Shown here piece after piece: positions 1-8,630 of a stretch of DNA of 64,000 nt (positions within the stretch are counted from its first letter, which is position 1; the number at the start of each line of letters is the position of its first letter). The stretch is from positions 124,001 to 188,000 of the forward strand of contig CAWGLY010000005.1 in assembly GCA_963823505.1 (NCBI GenBank), written 5' to 3'. This stretch comes from DATHZQ01 sp963823505 (GTDB lineage: Bacteria > Actinomycetota > Acidimicrobiia > Spongiisociales > UBA5794). The position numbers were made by a program, and so were the translations under genes. The notes below the pieces were generated by a model. The model ran no database searches, was not told the origin of the DNA, and was given only the letters and a program-made list of their open reading frames with translations.

Positions 1-1759
1 CATACGCGTCGAGGATGCGGGTGTAACGCGGCACGGTCTCCATCAGCTCGGCGTGCGGCCCTTGGGCGACGATGCGACCGTCGTCGACGAACACCACCTC
101 GTCGGCCAGCGTGATGGACGAGCGGCGGTAGGCGACGATCACCACAGTGGAAGGCAGCTCCGCGTTGCGAAGGCCCTCCAGGATGCGGGTCTCGACAGAG
201 GGATCCACCGCTGCGGTGGCATCGTCGAGGATGAGCAGCCGCGGCCGCCGCACCAAGGCTCGGGCCAGCGCGATGCGCTGCCGCTGCCCGCCCGATAGCG
301 TGGTGCCCCGTTCGCCGAGCACCGTATCCATGCCGTTCGGCAGATCCGCGATGAAGTCGGTCGCGGCGGCGAGGCGGGCCGCCTCCCACACCGCCTCCTC
401 GTCGGCATCTGTACCGAAGGCGATGTTGCCGCGGACCGTGTCGTCGAAGAGGAAGGCGTCCTGCGCCACGAATGCGACTTCCCCGGGCAGCGCCGAGCGA
501 GCGAAGTCCCGCAGGTCTGCGCCGTCCAGGGTGATGGAGCCTGCGGTCGGATCCCAGAGCCTGGCGAGGAGGGTGACCAGCGTCGACTTTCCTGATCCGG
601 TCGGGCCCACAACGGCAACGACTCTGCCGGCGGGAATGGAAACGTCCACATCGCTGAGCACGACCTCACCGTGGCCGTATCCGAAGCCAAGGGCGATGCT
701 GTCCACTGCCGCACCGCTGTTGAGAGGCCGGGATTGGAGTGCGCCGTAGGCCACGATTTCCTCGCTGTTCATGACGTGCTGAACCCGGTCCCAGCCTGCA
801 ACGGCATGTGACGCCTCCCACAGGACGAACCCGACGAGGCGGATGGGTATGAACAGGAGGCTCAGCAGGTAGGCGACCGTGATGACATCGCCGGGAGTCA
901 CGGCACCCGCACCGACTCGGATCGCGCCAACGACCACGACCAGCACCGTGAGTATGGACAAGAGCCCCTCGACCAGGACCCTGTAGTTGGAGTGAATCAC
1001 GCCCACGTCGGCATTCAGGTGCCGCAGGTCTTCAGATGCATCCCGGAAGCGCTGCGTCTCGTACCCGCCTCGACCCAGCGCCTTGACGGTGAGAGCCCCG
1101 TCGAAGGACTCGTGGGCGACACGCGACACCTTGCCGCGCAGCGCCTGGACTTGCTCGTATGCGGCGTACGTCCTCCAACTGCCGTGAGTATCGAGCCCGA
1201 CGATCAGGGCGAGTGCGGCGAACGTCACCACCGCCAAGGTGGGATCGAGCACCGAGATCATCACCACGGTGCCGACGAGAAGCAGCGAAGCTCCTGTGCC
1301 GTACGGTATCGGGGCCAGGATGAAGGTTGCCTGGCTGGCGTCAGCGTCGGTCACCGCCAGCAGGTCACCGATGGACTGGCGGCGGTACCACGACAGCTCG
1401 AGCCGCAGCATCCGGTCGATCAGGTCGCGGCGTAAGTCGATCAAATTGCCGTACTGGAGATAGCCGGCGCCGACCCGACGGATCGTGATAGCCGTCGCCT
1501 TCCAGACGGCGACTCCGATCACAGCAAGGACTGCGGGCCACAGCCGCCCGCCGATGGGCTCCCCGTCATCGAGGACGGGGACGATGACCGAGTCGGTGAC
1601 GTTCCCGATCACAACGGCAGAGGCCACAATGGCGCTGGCGAACGCTGCCGCACCTGTCACGGCAATGGTGAACGCCATGGGGTGTCGTTTTACGTAGTAC
1701 GCGACGAGCCTTGACGCCGCACCAAGGTTTGCGCGGAGAGATGTAGGTCGATTCGCCAT
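1..1759 (-). CDS. ABC exporter half-transporter (permease fused to ATPase), 3' end cut by window
   Basis: This is an ABC exporter half-transporter. It begins at ATG 1759 and runs off the left edge, so 586 codons are visible. The N-terminal half holds about six membrane segments of the type-1 exporter fold. The nucleotide-binding domain has Walker A GPTGSGKST near residue 385 and signature LSGGQRQR near 486. Two catalytic positions are degenerate: after Walker B the sequence reads LILDDAT, with Asp where the catalytic Glu is expected, and the H-loop reads VIVAYRR, with Tyr in place of His. In heterodimeric exporters (TM287/288, BmrCD) one subunit carries such a dead site, so I infer a partner gene, probably just beyond position 1. 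The substrate is unknown. Confidence 0.9.
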   Translation of the reverse strand, partial: MANRPTSLRANLGAASRLVAYYVKRHPMAFTIAVTGAAAFASAIVASAVVIGNVTDSVIVPVLDDGEPIGGRLWPAVLAVIGVAVWKATAITIRRVGAGYLQYGNLIDLRRDLIDRMLRLELSWYRRQSIGDLLAVTDADASQATFILAPIPYGTGASLLLVGTVVMISVLDPTLAVVTFAALALIVGLDTHGSWRTYAAYEQVQALRGKVSRVAHESFDGALTVKALGRGGYETQRFRDASEDLRHLNADVGVIHSNYRVLVEGLLSILTVLVVVVGAIRVGAGAVTPGDVITVAYLLSLLFIPIRLVGFVLWEASHAVAGWDRVQHVMNSEEIVAYGALQSRPLNSGAAVDSIALGFGYGHGEVVLSDVDVSIPAGRVVAVVGPTGSGKSTLVTLLARLWDPTAGSITLDGADLRDFARSALPGEVAFVAQDAFLFDDTVRGNIAFGTDADEEAVWEAARLAAATDFIADLPNGMDTVLGERGTTLSGGQRQRIALARALVRRPRLLILDDATAAVDPSVETRILEGLRNAELPSTVVIVAYRRSSITLADEVVFVDDGRIVAQGPHAELMETVPRYTRILDAY

Positions 1760-1780
1760 CGGTCCAGAGGACACTAGGAG

Positions 1781-1873
1781 ACTGCTGATCAAATCGTCGT
1801 GAGGGCTCGCGGGTCCGCCACGGTGCCTGGTCACGACCTCGGTCACGAGCTCGAAATGACGTTGATCAGCAGT
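1781..1873. repeat. Imperfect inverted repeat between msrA and the ABC gene
   Basis: ACTGCTGATCAA at 1781-1792 returns as its exact reverse complement at 1862-1873. The similarity extends outward on both arms with small gaps (CTAGGA-type ends, ACG on the inner side). The spacer is 69 nt. It sits in the 185-bp gap between two minus-strand genes and could be a folded transcript end or a short relic repeat. No function is assigned. Confidence 0.5.
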
Positions 1874-1944
1874 GTCCTAGAGGTGCCGAGCAGCCCTACC
1901 TTCCGGCGAGACGGCGGCCCTGCCTCGGCCGCCAGAGTGCCCTC

Positions 1945-2592
1945 TCAGGCATCGAGACCGATGGGGCAGGCCACGCCGGTGCCGCCGATTCCGCAGTAGC
2001 CGTTGGGGTTCTTCGCCAGGTACTGCTGGTGGTACTCCTCGGCGTAGAAGAACGGCCCGCTCTCCGCGATTTCGGTCGTGATCGGGCTGTAGCCGGCCGA
2101 GGCGAGTCGCTCCTCGTACATCGCCTTGCTCTGGTCCGCAGTCTGCGCTTGGGCGGCAGAGGTCGTATAGATGGCGGACCGGTACTGAGTGCCGACGTCG
2201 TTGCCCTGCCGCATGCCCTGGGTGGGATCGTGGCCTTCCCAGAAGGCTTGGACGAGCGTGGCGTAGGTCACCTTCGCAGGGTCGAACACCACCAGCACGG
2301 CCTCGGTGTGGCCGGTGCGGCCGGAGCAGACCTCGTCGTAAGTCGCATTCTGCGTGAACCCCCCTGCGTAGCCCACGGCGGTCGAATACACGCCGTCGAT
2401 CTGCCAGAAGATCCGCTCGGCACCCCAGAAGCAGCCCATGCCGAACACGGCGGTTTCCAGGCCCGCAGGGAACGGAGGCACGATCGTGTTCCCGTTCACA
2501 TAGTGCGTGCCGGAGAGCGCAACTGGTTCACTACGTCCGGCGAGCGCCTCACCTGCGTCCGGCATCTCGAGCTTCTTGCGTGTGAAGAACAT
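1945..2592 (-). CDS. msrA: Peptide methionine-(S)-S-oxide reductase MsrA
   Basis: MsrA reduces the S-epimer of methionine sulfoxide in proteins and free methionine, repairing oxidative damage in the cytoplasm. The 215-residue product has the GCFWG signature, with catalytic Cys54, followed by the usual ERIFW and GYAGG segments and GTQYRSAIY. The C-terminus keeps two further cysteines, Cys200 and Cys209 (YCGIGG...ACP), in the place of the recycling cysteines of the E. coli enzyme. I chose ATG 2592 because an upstream extension of the same frame looks non-coding and family alignment begins near here. The gene stands alone and is divergent from the next gene. Confidence 0.95.
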   Translation of the reverse strand: MFFTRKKLEMPDAGEALAGRSEPVALSGTHYVNGNTIVPPFPAGLETAVFGMGCFWGAERIFWQIDGVYSTAVGYAGGFTQNATYDEVCSGRTGHTEAVLVVFDPAKVTYATLVQAFWEGHDPTQGMRQGNDVGTQYRSAIYTTSAAQAQTADQSKAMYEERLASAGYSPITTEIAESGPFFYAEEYHQQYLAKNPNGYCGIGGTGVACPIGLDA

Positions 2593-2690
2593 GGCGGGTC
2601 CTCGCTGTGGGTCGTTCTCCGGCGTCAACCGCAGGTGTCGCTGAGCTGTTCCCGCCATGATGCCACTCGCCGGGTTGCTACGATCGCCCG

Positions 2691-3494
2691 ATGGGTCAGA
2701 CCATGCAGGGCATCTGCGACGATCTCGCCGCAGAGAAGGCCGATCTCGTCGAGATCCTCGGCGCCCTCGACACCGCAGCCTGGGCCACCCCGACGCCCGC
2801 CGAGCCATGGACGGTTCACGACCAGGTCGCACATCTGGCGTACTTCGACGAGAAGGCGTTGCTGGCGCACCAGGACCCAGAGGCGTTTCTGGCGCAGCTC
2901 AACGCCACCAACCTGACCCAGATGATGGCGACGCACCTCGACGCAGGAGCGGCGATGACGCCCGCGGAACTGCTGGCGTGGTGGGATGAAGCGAATAGCC
3001 GGCTCGTGGCCGCGTATCGCGACCTCGACCCCAAGATGCGTGTCGTTTGGTACGGCCCGCCGATGGCGGCTCGCTCCAAGGTCACGGCGCGGATCATGGA
3101 GACATGGGCCCACGGCCAGGACATCGTCGACGGGCTCGGCGTGACCCGCACTCCGTCTGCGCGACTCCGCCATGTCTGCCATATCGGGGTGCGGGCGCGG
3201 TCGTATTCCTACATGGCCAACACTCTGTCGATTCCCGCGCAGGAGGTTCGCGTGGAGCTGACGGCGCCGACCGGGGAGCTGTGGACCTGGGGTGACGCCG
3301 CCGCAAGCGATCGGGTCGCCGGTGACGCACTCGGGTTCGCCCTGCTGGTCACGCAGCGCAGGCACCGGCACGACGTCGACCTGGTCGCCGAGGGGGCGGA
3401 GGCGGATCGATGGCTCGACATCGCTCAGGCATTCGCCGGCCCACCCGGGGAGGGACGCCAACCGGGACAGTTTGCGGGTCTCGACACCCGGTGA
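2691..3494 (+). CDS. TIGR03084-type DinB/maleylpyruvate-isomerase-like metal-binding protein
   Basis: The 267-residue protein matches the actinobacterial TIGR03084 family, which joins an N-terminal DinB-like four-helix domain to a short C-terminal domain. Candidate metal ligands are His in VAHLAYFD (about residue 47) and His in TWAHGQDI (about residue 140). Related DinB-fold enzymes use mycothiol as cofactor, which suits an actinobacterium, but the reaction of this family is not established. ATG 2691 is 98 bp from divergent msrA; ATG 2703 is an alternative start. The family call is fairly secure; the function is open. Confidence 0.8.
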   Translation: MGQTMQGICDDLAAEKADLVEILGALDTAAWATPTPAEPWTVHDQVAHLAYFDEKALLAHQDPEAFLAQLNATNLTQMMATHLDAGAAMTPAELLAWWDEANSRLVAAYRDLDPKMRVVWYGPPMAARSKVTARIMETWAHGQDIVDGLGVTRTPSARLRHVCHIGVRARSYSYMANTLSIPAQEVRVELTAPTGELWTWGDAAASDRVAGDALGFALLVTQRRHRHDVDLVAEGAEADRWLDIAQAFAGPPGEGRQPGQFAGLDTR

Positions 3495-3534
3495 GGTGGC
3501 TGGGTCCGGGCCGCGGGCTCCTACCATCAGCGGC

Positions 3535-4629
3535 GTGACCAGCGTCGCCGACATGATGGTGTATCTCGAGCGGATCGCTCCGCTCGCCAAAGCCGCCGCT
3601 TGGGACCCTGTCGGCCTCCAGTTCGGCGACCCTGCAGGCCCTGCCGAGCGGATCGGCATCTGCCACGAGGTGACGACTGCCGTCATCGATCGCGCCGTCG
3701 ACGCCGGGCTCGATCTCCTCGTTGCGTACCACCCGCTGCTCTTCCGACCTACCACGCGGCTGGTGGCAGGCCCGGCGGCGAGCGGACGGGCCTACCGGTT
3801 GATCGGCGCAGGCATTGCGCTGGCTGTGGTGCACACGGCCTACGACGTTGCGCCCGGGGGTGCCGCAGACGCGCTGGCGGAGGCGCTCGACCTCGGCGAT
3901 GTCGCACCGTTCGGGCCGAACTGGACCTCGGAGGTGGTCAAGATCGTCACCTTTGTCCCCGAAGATGCCGTTGCCGCGGTGACAGGGGCGATGAGCGCTG
4001 CCGGCGGTGGCGTCATCGGCTCCTACAAGAGTTGCTCGTATCGCTCGACCGGTATGGGCACCTTCTTCGCTCCTCGTGACGCGACCCCCGCAGCTGGGAG
4101 CCCGGGCGTGCTGAACGATGAGCCGGAGGCGAGGCTGGAAATGATCGCAACAGCTTCCGCCAAAGACAACGTCGTGGCCGCCCTCGTGCAGGCACACCCG
4201 TACGAGGAACCCGCTTACGACGTCTACGAGATCTCGGCGAACGCCGGGTTCCTCGGCAGGATCGGGGCCCTGCCTGCGCCAACGACTCTTGAAGCCTTCG
4301 GCGCCCATGTTGCCGAGCGGCTGGGTGCGCTTCCCCGGATCGCAGGGGACCGTTCGTCCACGGTGCGGCACGCAGCGGTGGTCCCCGGCTCAGGGAGCAG
4401 CTTCATCGCAGCGGCACGCCGCGCCGACGTGATCGTCACAGGAGACGTGGGCCACCATGCGGCTCGCGAAGCGCTGGAGCGGGGGATTGCGGTGATTGAT
4501 CCCGGCCACGCACCCACGGAGCGGCCGGGGGTGCAGAAGCTGTACGCTGCTGCGTCGCAGCTAGTGGAAGATGTGGTCGACCTGACCGGCGTCGATGTGA
4601 ACCCGTGGGAGGTCATGACGGATGAATGA
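3535..4629 (+). CDS. Nif3-like dinuclear metal-centre protein (GTP cyclohydrolase I type 2 family)
   Basis: This 364-residue protein is a Nif3/YqfO-family member of the long form, with a central insert (about residues 140-230) seen in many Gram-positive homologues. Family features are PVGLQFGD near the start, the AYHPLLF segment, HTAYD, and VTGDVGHHAAR...DPGHAPTE near the end, which normally hold two metal ions at the centre of a hexameric toroid. One oddity is the usual HHP pair, which reads YHP (LVAYHPLLF), so the first metal-ligand histidine appears to be Tyr. GTG 3535 is chosen because upstream sequence overlaps the preceding gene's stop region and does not resemble the family. The stop overlaps the next gene by 8 bp. 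The cellular role is unsettled. Confidence 0.88.
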   Translation: MTSVADMMVYLERIAPLAKAAAWDPVGLQFGDPAGPAERIGICHEVTTAVIDRAVDAGLDLLVAYHPLLFRPTTRLVAGPAASGRAYRLIGAGIALAVVHTAYDVAPGGAADALAEALDLGDVAPFGPNWTSEVVKIVTFVPEDAVAAVTGAMSAAGGGVIGSYKSCSYRSTGMGTFFAPRDATPAAGSPGVLNDEPEARLEMIATASAKDNVVAALVQAHPYEEPAYDVYEISANAGFLGRIGALPAPTTLEAFGAHVAERLGALPRIAGDRSSTVRHAAVVPGSGSSFIAAARRADVIVTGDVGHHAAREALERGIAVIDPGHAPTERPGVQKLYAAASQLVEDVVDLTGVDVNPWEVMTDE

Positions 4630-5335
4630 ACTGAGGAGCTTGGCGGACCTCCTCGACCTGCAAACGGTCGACTCAGAAATCGACCGTCTCATCCACGAGC
4701 GCGAGAACGTTCCTGCGCTCCGCGACTACCGCAAAGCCCACGAGATCGTGCAGGGCATCACGGACCAACGAGACGCGCTGGCCGTGACCCTCAAGGAAGT
4801 CGAGCTTGCGCTCGACAAGACCTCGGGTGAGCTCGACATCGCCGAGATCAAACTCGCTGCGGAGCAGAACCGGCTCTACGCCGGCGGCATGAGTGCTCGC
4901 GACGCCGACTACCTCCGCCGTGAGGTCGAGATGCTCGACCGCAAGAAGCGCGAGATGGAGGACGAGGTCCTCGAGCTCATGGAACGTCGTGAGCGAAACA
5001 CGGGAGAGCTTGCCGAGCTGTCGGAGCGCTTGGAGGCTGCCGTCGCCGGCAAAGCCGAGCTCGAAGCGACGATCACCGAAGCATGGAAGGACATCGACGG
5101 CCGTCTCGCCCGCAAGGAAGAGCGCAAGGCGGACATCGTTCCCTTGATCGAGAAGGACTTGCTCGACTTGTACGAGCGCCTCAGGGGGCAGAAGGACGAT
5201 GGCGTCGCCGTCGGGCGGCTCGCCGAAGGCACGTGCGGAGCGTGCCATCTGCGGCTCACTCCCGCAGAGCAGCTGGAAGCGACGAGACGGGATCCTCCTC
5301 GCTGCATACATTGCAGCGCCATCTTGGTCACGTGA
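4622..5335 (+). CDS. Coiled-coil zinc-ribbon protein (COG1579 family)
   Basis: The 237-residue product is mostly a long helical coiled coil, rich in Glu, Arg, Lys and Leu from about residue 10 to 190. It ends in a C4 zinc ribbon, CGAC near residue 203 and CIHC near residue 228. This is the usual layout of COG1579 proteins, which commonly sit beside Nif3-like genes in actinobacteria. The start overlaps the Nif3-like stop by 8 bp, so the pair is almost surely co-transcribed. Nucleic-acid or protein binding is plausible for the ribbon, but no function is known from the sequence. Confidence 0.85.
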   Translation: MNELRSLADLLDLQTVDSEIDRLIHERENVPALRDYRKAHEIVQGITDQRDALAVTLKEVELALDKTSGELDIAEIKLAAEQNRLYAGGMSARDADYLRREVEMLDRKKREMEDEVLELMERRERNTGELAELSERLEAAVAGKAELEATITEAWKDIDGRLARKEERKADIVPLIEKDLLDLYERLRGQKDDGVAVGRLAEGTCGACHLRLTPAEQLEATRRDPPRCIHCSAILVT

Positions 5336-5366
5336 GGCATCCGGTCGCCGCCAAGGAGTGGTTGCG

Positions 5367-5900
5367 GTGATCTTCTGGCACCTCGGCGGCACCACTGCGA
5401 TCACGCGCTACGCCTTCCGAGACGATCATATGGATCTTCGCTTCCTGGCCTTCGGTGCGCTGGTGCCCGATCTGATCGACACTCCCGTCGGCCTGGCGTT
5501 CTACCAGTCGCTGCAGAGCGTGCGGCTCACCGCCCACAGCTTGCTCGCTGCTGGGGTGGTGATGACCGTGGTCGTGCTGCGCACCCGGCGCGGCCGGCCG
5601 CGCAAACGGTGGATGGCGCTCGCCATCGGCATGCTGCTGCACCTGTTCCTCGACGGGATGTGGCAGGACCCGGAGACGTTGTGGTGGCCGTTCCTCGGCA
5701 CCGAATTCTCAACCGCAGCCGCCACAACGGCGGGTGGCTATATGGCCGATGTCCTCACCGACCCACGGACGTGGGCACTCGAAGCCGTCGGCCTCATCTA
5801 CCTGGTGGTGCTCGGCAGGCGAGCCCGGCTTGGAGACGCAGCGGCGCGTCGGCGGCTCCTCACGACGGGGACGGTGGATGTCCCCATCGAAGCGGGCTGA
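5367..5900 (+). CDS. Membrane-bound metal-dependent hydrolase-like protein (YdjM/DUF457-like)
   Basis: The 177-residue integral membrane protein has about four hydrophobic segments and the acidic/histidine motifs of the YdjM/DUF457 superfamily. These are DDHMDLRFLAFGALVPDLID near the N-terminus, TAHSLL near residue 50 and LLHLFLDGMW near residue 90, which could bind a metal at the membrane face. GTG 5367 is chosen because AAGGAG at 5353-5358 lies 8 nt upstream; GTG 5358 would overlap that site. It follows the zinc-ribbon gene by 31 bp in the same direction. The substrate is unknown. Confidence 0.72.
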   Translation: MIFWHLGGTTAITRYAFRDDHMDLRFLAFGALVPDLIDTPVGLAFYQSLQSVRLTAHSLLAAGVVMTVVVLRTRRGRPRKRWMALAIGMLLHLFLDGMWQDPETLWWPFLGTEFSTAAATTAGGYMADVLTDPRTWALEAVGLIYLVVLGRRARLGDAAARRRLLTTGTVDVPIEAG

Positions 5901-5904
5901 ACGC

Positions 5905-5936
5905 AGAGGGAGGGCCAGCGCACCGACCCTCCCTCT
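5905..5936. terminator. Bidirectional hairpin terminator between convergent genes
   Basis: AGAGGGAGGG (5905-5914) and CCCTCCCTCT (5927-5936) form a perfect 10-bp stem with a 12-nt loop. It sits between the stop of the membrane protein (5900) and the stop of the oxidase on the other strand (5961). It lacks a long U-run, so it may work as a barrier shared by both transcripts. Confidence 0.75.
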
Positions 5937-5960
5937 ATCGCCGTCGCCAACGGATGTCGG

Positions 5961-8093
5961 TCAGGCGCCAGGTCCAACGTGGAGGACTCGCATCATCTCG
6001 TGATCCTCGTGGGACAAGATGTGGCAGTGCCAGACGTACCGGCCGGGCTTGTCGAAGGTCGCCTTGATCCTCGTGACCTGGCCGGGCAGGGCCGTGACCA
6101 TGTCCTTGGGTGCGTTCTCGACGTACTCGGCTGGCTTGGTGACCGCATCACCTTTGGTCGGACTGACGATCCGAAAGCCTTCGCCGTAGGTCGCCGCGTC
6201 TCCCGCCACCGAGTTGTGCTGCACCGTCGGCTGGCTCACCAGGTACGTGCCGTCGTTCGCCGGTGACGAGCCGTCCGGGATGAACCCGTCGTCATCCGCG
6301 TTGGAATCGAACTTGATCGCCTCGCGGCCGAGGATCTCGAAGTTCACCAGGTGCAGGTGCACCGGGTGGGCGTCGCCGGTGAGGTTCCAGATCTCCCACT
6401 CTTCGGTGGAGTTGAGCGCAGGGTTCTCGGTCGTTGGGCTGTGCCATGCGATAGAACCCTCCATCTGACCGACCAATCCGACGCTCGAGTACTCGAGCGT
6501 GTTTGGCCAGTTGATCGGGTTGCCCAGGTAGTCGGTTGCCGGCTCGGCGGTGCCGAGCAGTGGCTGGAGCCGTCCAAACTCGTCCTTGCCCTCGAAAAGC
6601 GCGACCTTCCGTGTGCGGGTCGGCGTCGGGATGTCGGGTCCGAAGTTGATACCCGTTGGGCTGACGTCCGGCACGCCGGGATCGAGCGGTTGGTTGACGT
6701 CGAAGGCCATGATCCGATCGGTCTCGTTGAAGACCTGTGGGCCCGGGATGTCGCCGCCGAAGGGCTCGTCACCGCCGATGTTCTTCATGATCACCCGGCT
6801 GTTGAAGGTGACTCCCTTGAAGTCGACGATCACGTCGTAACGGGCGCCCGTCTCGATCAGCAGCGTCGTTTGACCCGGCGTCGGGCTCGACGCCAGACCT
6901 TGGTCGCTGCCGATCACCGTGAACGGAAGCGGCCCGGAGATCACCGTGCTGAAGTCTGTCGCGTCTGCGGGTACCTCGAAGAACTGGATGGCGAGGAACC
7001 GGCTGTCGCACCCGTTGAGCAGCCGGAACCGGTAGTTCCTCGGCTCCACATCCATCTTGGGCCAGATCTTCCCGTTCACGACCATGTGGTCGCCGAAGAA
7101 CTCAGCCAGGCCGGTGGGGCCACCACCGGGGAACAGCGCCTCGGGGAGCACGGCGCTCTCACCCGTGATGAAGTCCGCATAGAACGGGTCGCCGGGGAAG
7201 GCAGGGTAGAAGAACTCGCCGTTGTCCTTGAACATCCGATCCTGGATGGCGAACGCTGCCTCGTACGGAAAGGCAGGAAGACCCAGCGGATTTCCGACCA
7301 GCCCAGTGTCGCCATCGTCACGGATGATGTAGAAGCCCGCCATCCCCGCATATACGTTCAGTCGGGTGATGCCGAGTGCATGGTCGTGATACCACACCGT
7401 CCCGGCTGGCTGGCTGTTGTCGTACTGGTACTTCTTGTCGACCCACTGTGGGCCGCGAATGGTGTAACCGGGGCTGAAGAAAAACTCGGGGTTTCCGTCG
7501 TAGATCGAGTCGCTGTGCTGACCGTGCACGTGGGCGACGATCGGTACCCCGTCTTCGGCATAGGTGTACTGCTCGTAGCCCGCCAGGCTGTAGGCCCAAT
7601 GCAGGCTGGTATCGATGACCGGGCGACCGGTGTAGTTGCCGAACCCGAGGCTCGTGTTGTCCTTGCCGGTGATCAGGTACGGGAGGCTCTTGAGGTCGTT
7701 CTCCCACTTCACCTCGAGCGGCTCGAAGCTGCGCACCTGGAAAGTGCGACCCGGCCAGGTGTAGAGCTTCTTGTCGCCGTAGCCCCAGATGCTCGTTGCG
7801 ACCGGGGTGGCGCCGTCCGGGGCAACGAGCCCGGTGTATTGGATCGTCTGCCCGACGCCGACCTTGATCGATCCCTTGCTCGTGTCGTAGATGAAGCTTG
7901 GGTCGAGGGCGTTGGGTACGTACTGCGCGAACTTTGGCTGGGTGGACGGATCGCTCAAACCGGGGCCCTGGGTTGCACCGTAGGCGGCAGCGGGCCGACT
8001 GATCGGCGTGCGCACCAGCCCTCCAGGGGCCAGCACCCCCGCCCCAGCAGCGAGGCCTGCCACCGTCAGGAATCCGCGTCGGGTGAGTGTCAT
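5961..8093 (-). CDS. Multicopper oxidase, Tat-exported (bilirubin oxidase/CotA-like)
   Basis: This 710-residue laccase-type enzyme oxidises a substrate and reduces O2 to water outside the membrane. All four copper blocks are present: HVHGQHSD, WYHDHALG, HPVHLHLVNF and the C-terminal HCHILSHEDHEMM, whose last Met would be the axial ligand of the type 1 copper. The N-terminus reads TRRGFL followed by a hydrophobic, Ala/Gly-rich stretch, a twin-arginine signal, which suits export of a folded copper protein. ATG 8093 is preceded by GGAGG. The layout resembles the bilirubin oxidase/CotA group. The substrate (metal, phenol or pigment) cannot be told. Confidence 0.92.
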   Translation of the reverse strand: MTLTRRGFLTVAGLAAGAGVLAPGGLVRTPISRPAAAYGATQGPGLSDPSTQPKFAQYVPNALDPSFIYDTSKGSIKVGVGQTIQYTGLVAPDGATPVATSIWGYGDKKLYTWPGRTFQVRSFEPLEVKWENDLKSLPYLITGKDNTSLGFGNYTGRPVIDTSLHWAYSLAGYEQYTYAEDGVPIVAHVHGQHSDSIYDGNPEFFFSPGYTIRGPQWVDKKYQYDNSQPAGTVWYHDHALGITRLNVYAGMAGFYIIRDDGDTGLVGNPLGLPAFPYEAAFAIQDRMFKDNGEFFYPAFPGDPFYADFITGESAVLPEALFPGGGPTGLAEFFGDHMVVNGKIWPKMDVEPRNYRFRLLNGCDSRFLAIQFFEVPADATDFSTVISGPLPFTVIGSDQGLASSPTPGQTTLLIETGARYDVIVDFKGVTFNSRVIMKNIGGDEPFGGDIPGPQVFNETDRIMAFDVNQPLDPGVPDVSPTGINFGPDIPTPTRTRKVALFEGKDEFGRLQPLLGTAEPATDYLGNPINWPNTLEYSSVGLVGQMEGSIAWHSPTTENPALNSTEEWEIWNLTGDAHPVHLHLVNFEILGREAIKFDSNADDDGFIPDGSSPANDGTYLVSQPTVQHNSVAGDAATYGEGFRIVSPTKGDAVTKPAEYVENAPKDMVTALPGQVTRIKATFDKPGRYVWHCHILSHEDHEMMRVLHVGPGA

Positions 8094-8261
8094 GAGGAAC
8101 CTCCATTCCGTCAGCGCCGGGCGCGCCCAACAGCGTTTGTCTGGCCGCCGCAGAACGATCCCCCGTGAACGCCCTCTCTCCAAGGCGGTTGTGGACCACA
8201 CAAGCCATTTCCCGCACAGTCGGCCAGGGCCGGGAGTCCCGCAGCATCGGCCGAACGCCTC

Positions 8262-8630
8262 TCAGCGGGTGCGGCGTGCGTGAAGGCTGAGGCGTGCGGC
8301 TACGACCAGCAGCAGACCGGCGAACAGTCTGCGCAGCAGCAACGGATCGAGGTCGACAGCCAGCGTCGAACCTGCCACGGCCCCGGCGATGCCTGCAATG
8401 CCGATGGCCGCTGCGGTAATCCAATCGACGCGGTCCCGCTGATGGTGGGCCCAGGTCCCGATGATGGACGTGCCCAGAATGACCGCCAGCGACGTTCCCT
8501 GGGCGAGCTGCTGGGTGAAACCGAAGACGACCACGAGGGCGGGAACGAAGACGATGCCGCCACCGACCCCCAGCGCCGAAGCCATCGCACCGGCGGCAAG
8601 TCCGATCAGGATGAGTCCGAGCACGGTCAT
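8262..8630 (-). CDS. Half-size TauE/SafE (TSUP) permease, second of a pair
   Basis: The 122-residue membrane protein has about four hydrophobic segments and one TSUP repeat, seen as ALGVGGGIVFVPALVVVFG followed by AQGTSLAVI. Ordinary TauE/SafE transporters of about 250 residues contain two such repeats in one chain. Here the repeat is on its own and its ATG overlaps the TGA of the upstream half gene (ATGA, 8627-8630), so the two halves are probably translated together and assemble as a heterodimer. TSUP proteins move sulfite, sulfonates or other small organic anions. The substrate here is unknown. Confidence 0.82.
   Translation of the reverse strand: MTVLGLILIGLAAGAMASALGVGGGIVFVPALVVVFGFTQQLAQGTSLAVILGTSIIGTWAHHQRDRVDWITAAAIGIAGIAGAVAGSTLAVDLDPLLLRRLFAGLLLVVAARLSLHARRTR

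Noticed and set aside
6351..8168. 605-codon open frame on the plus strand
   Set aside because: It is antisense to the multicopper oxidase, whose copper motifs are complete. Its protein is Arg/Val/Asp-rich with no recognisable domain, as expected for a shadow frame in GC-rich DNA.
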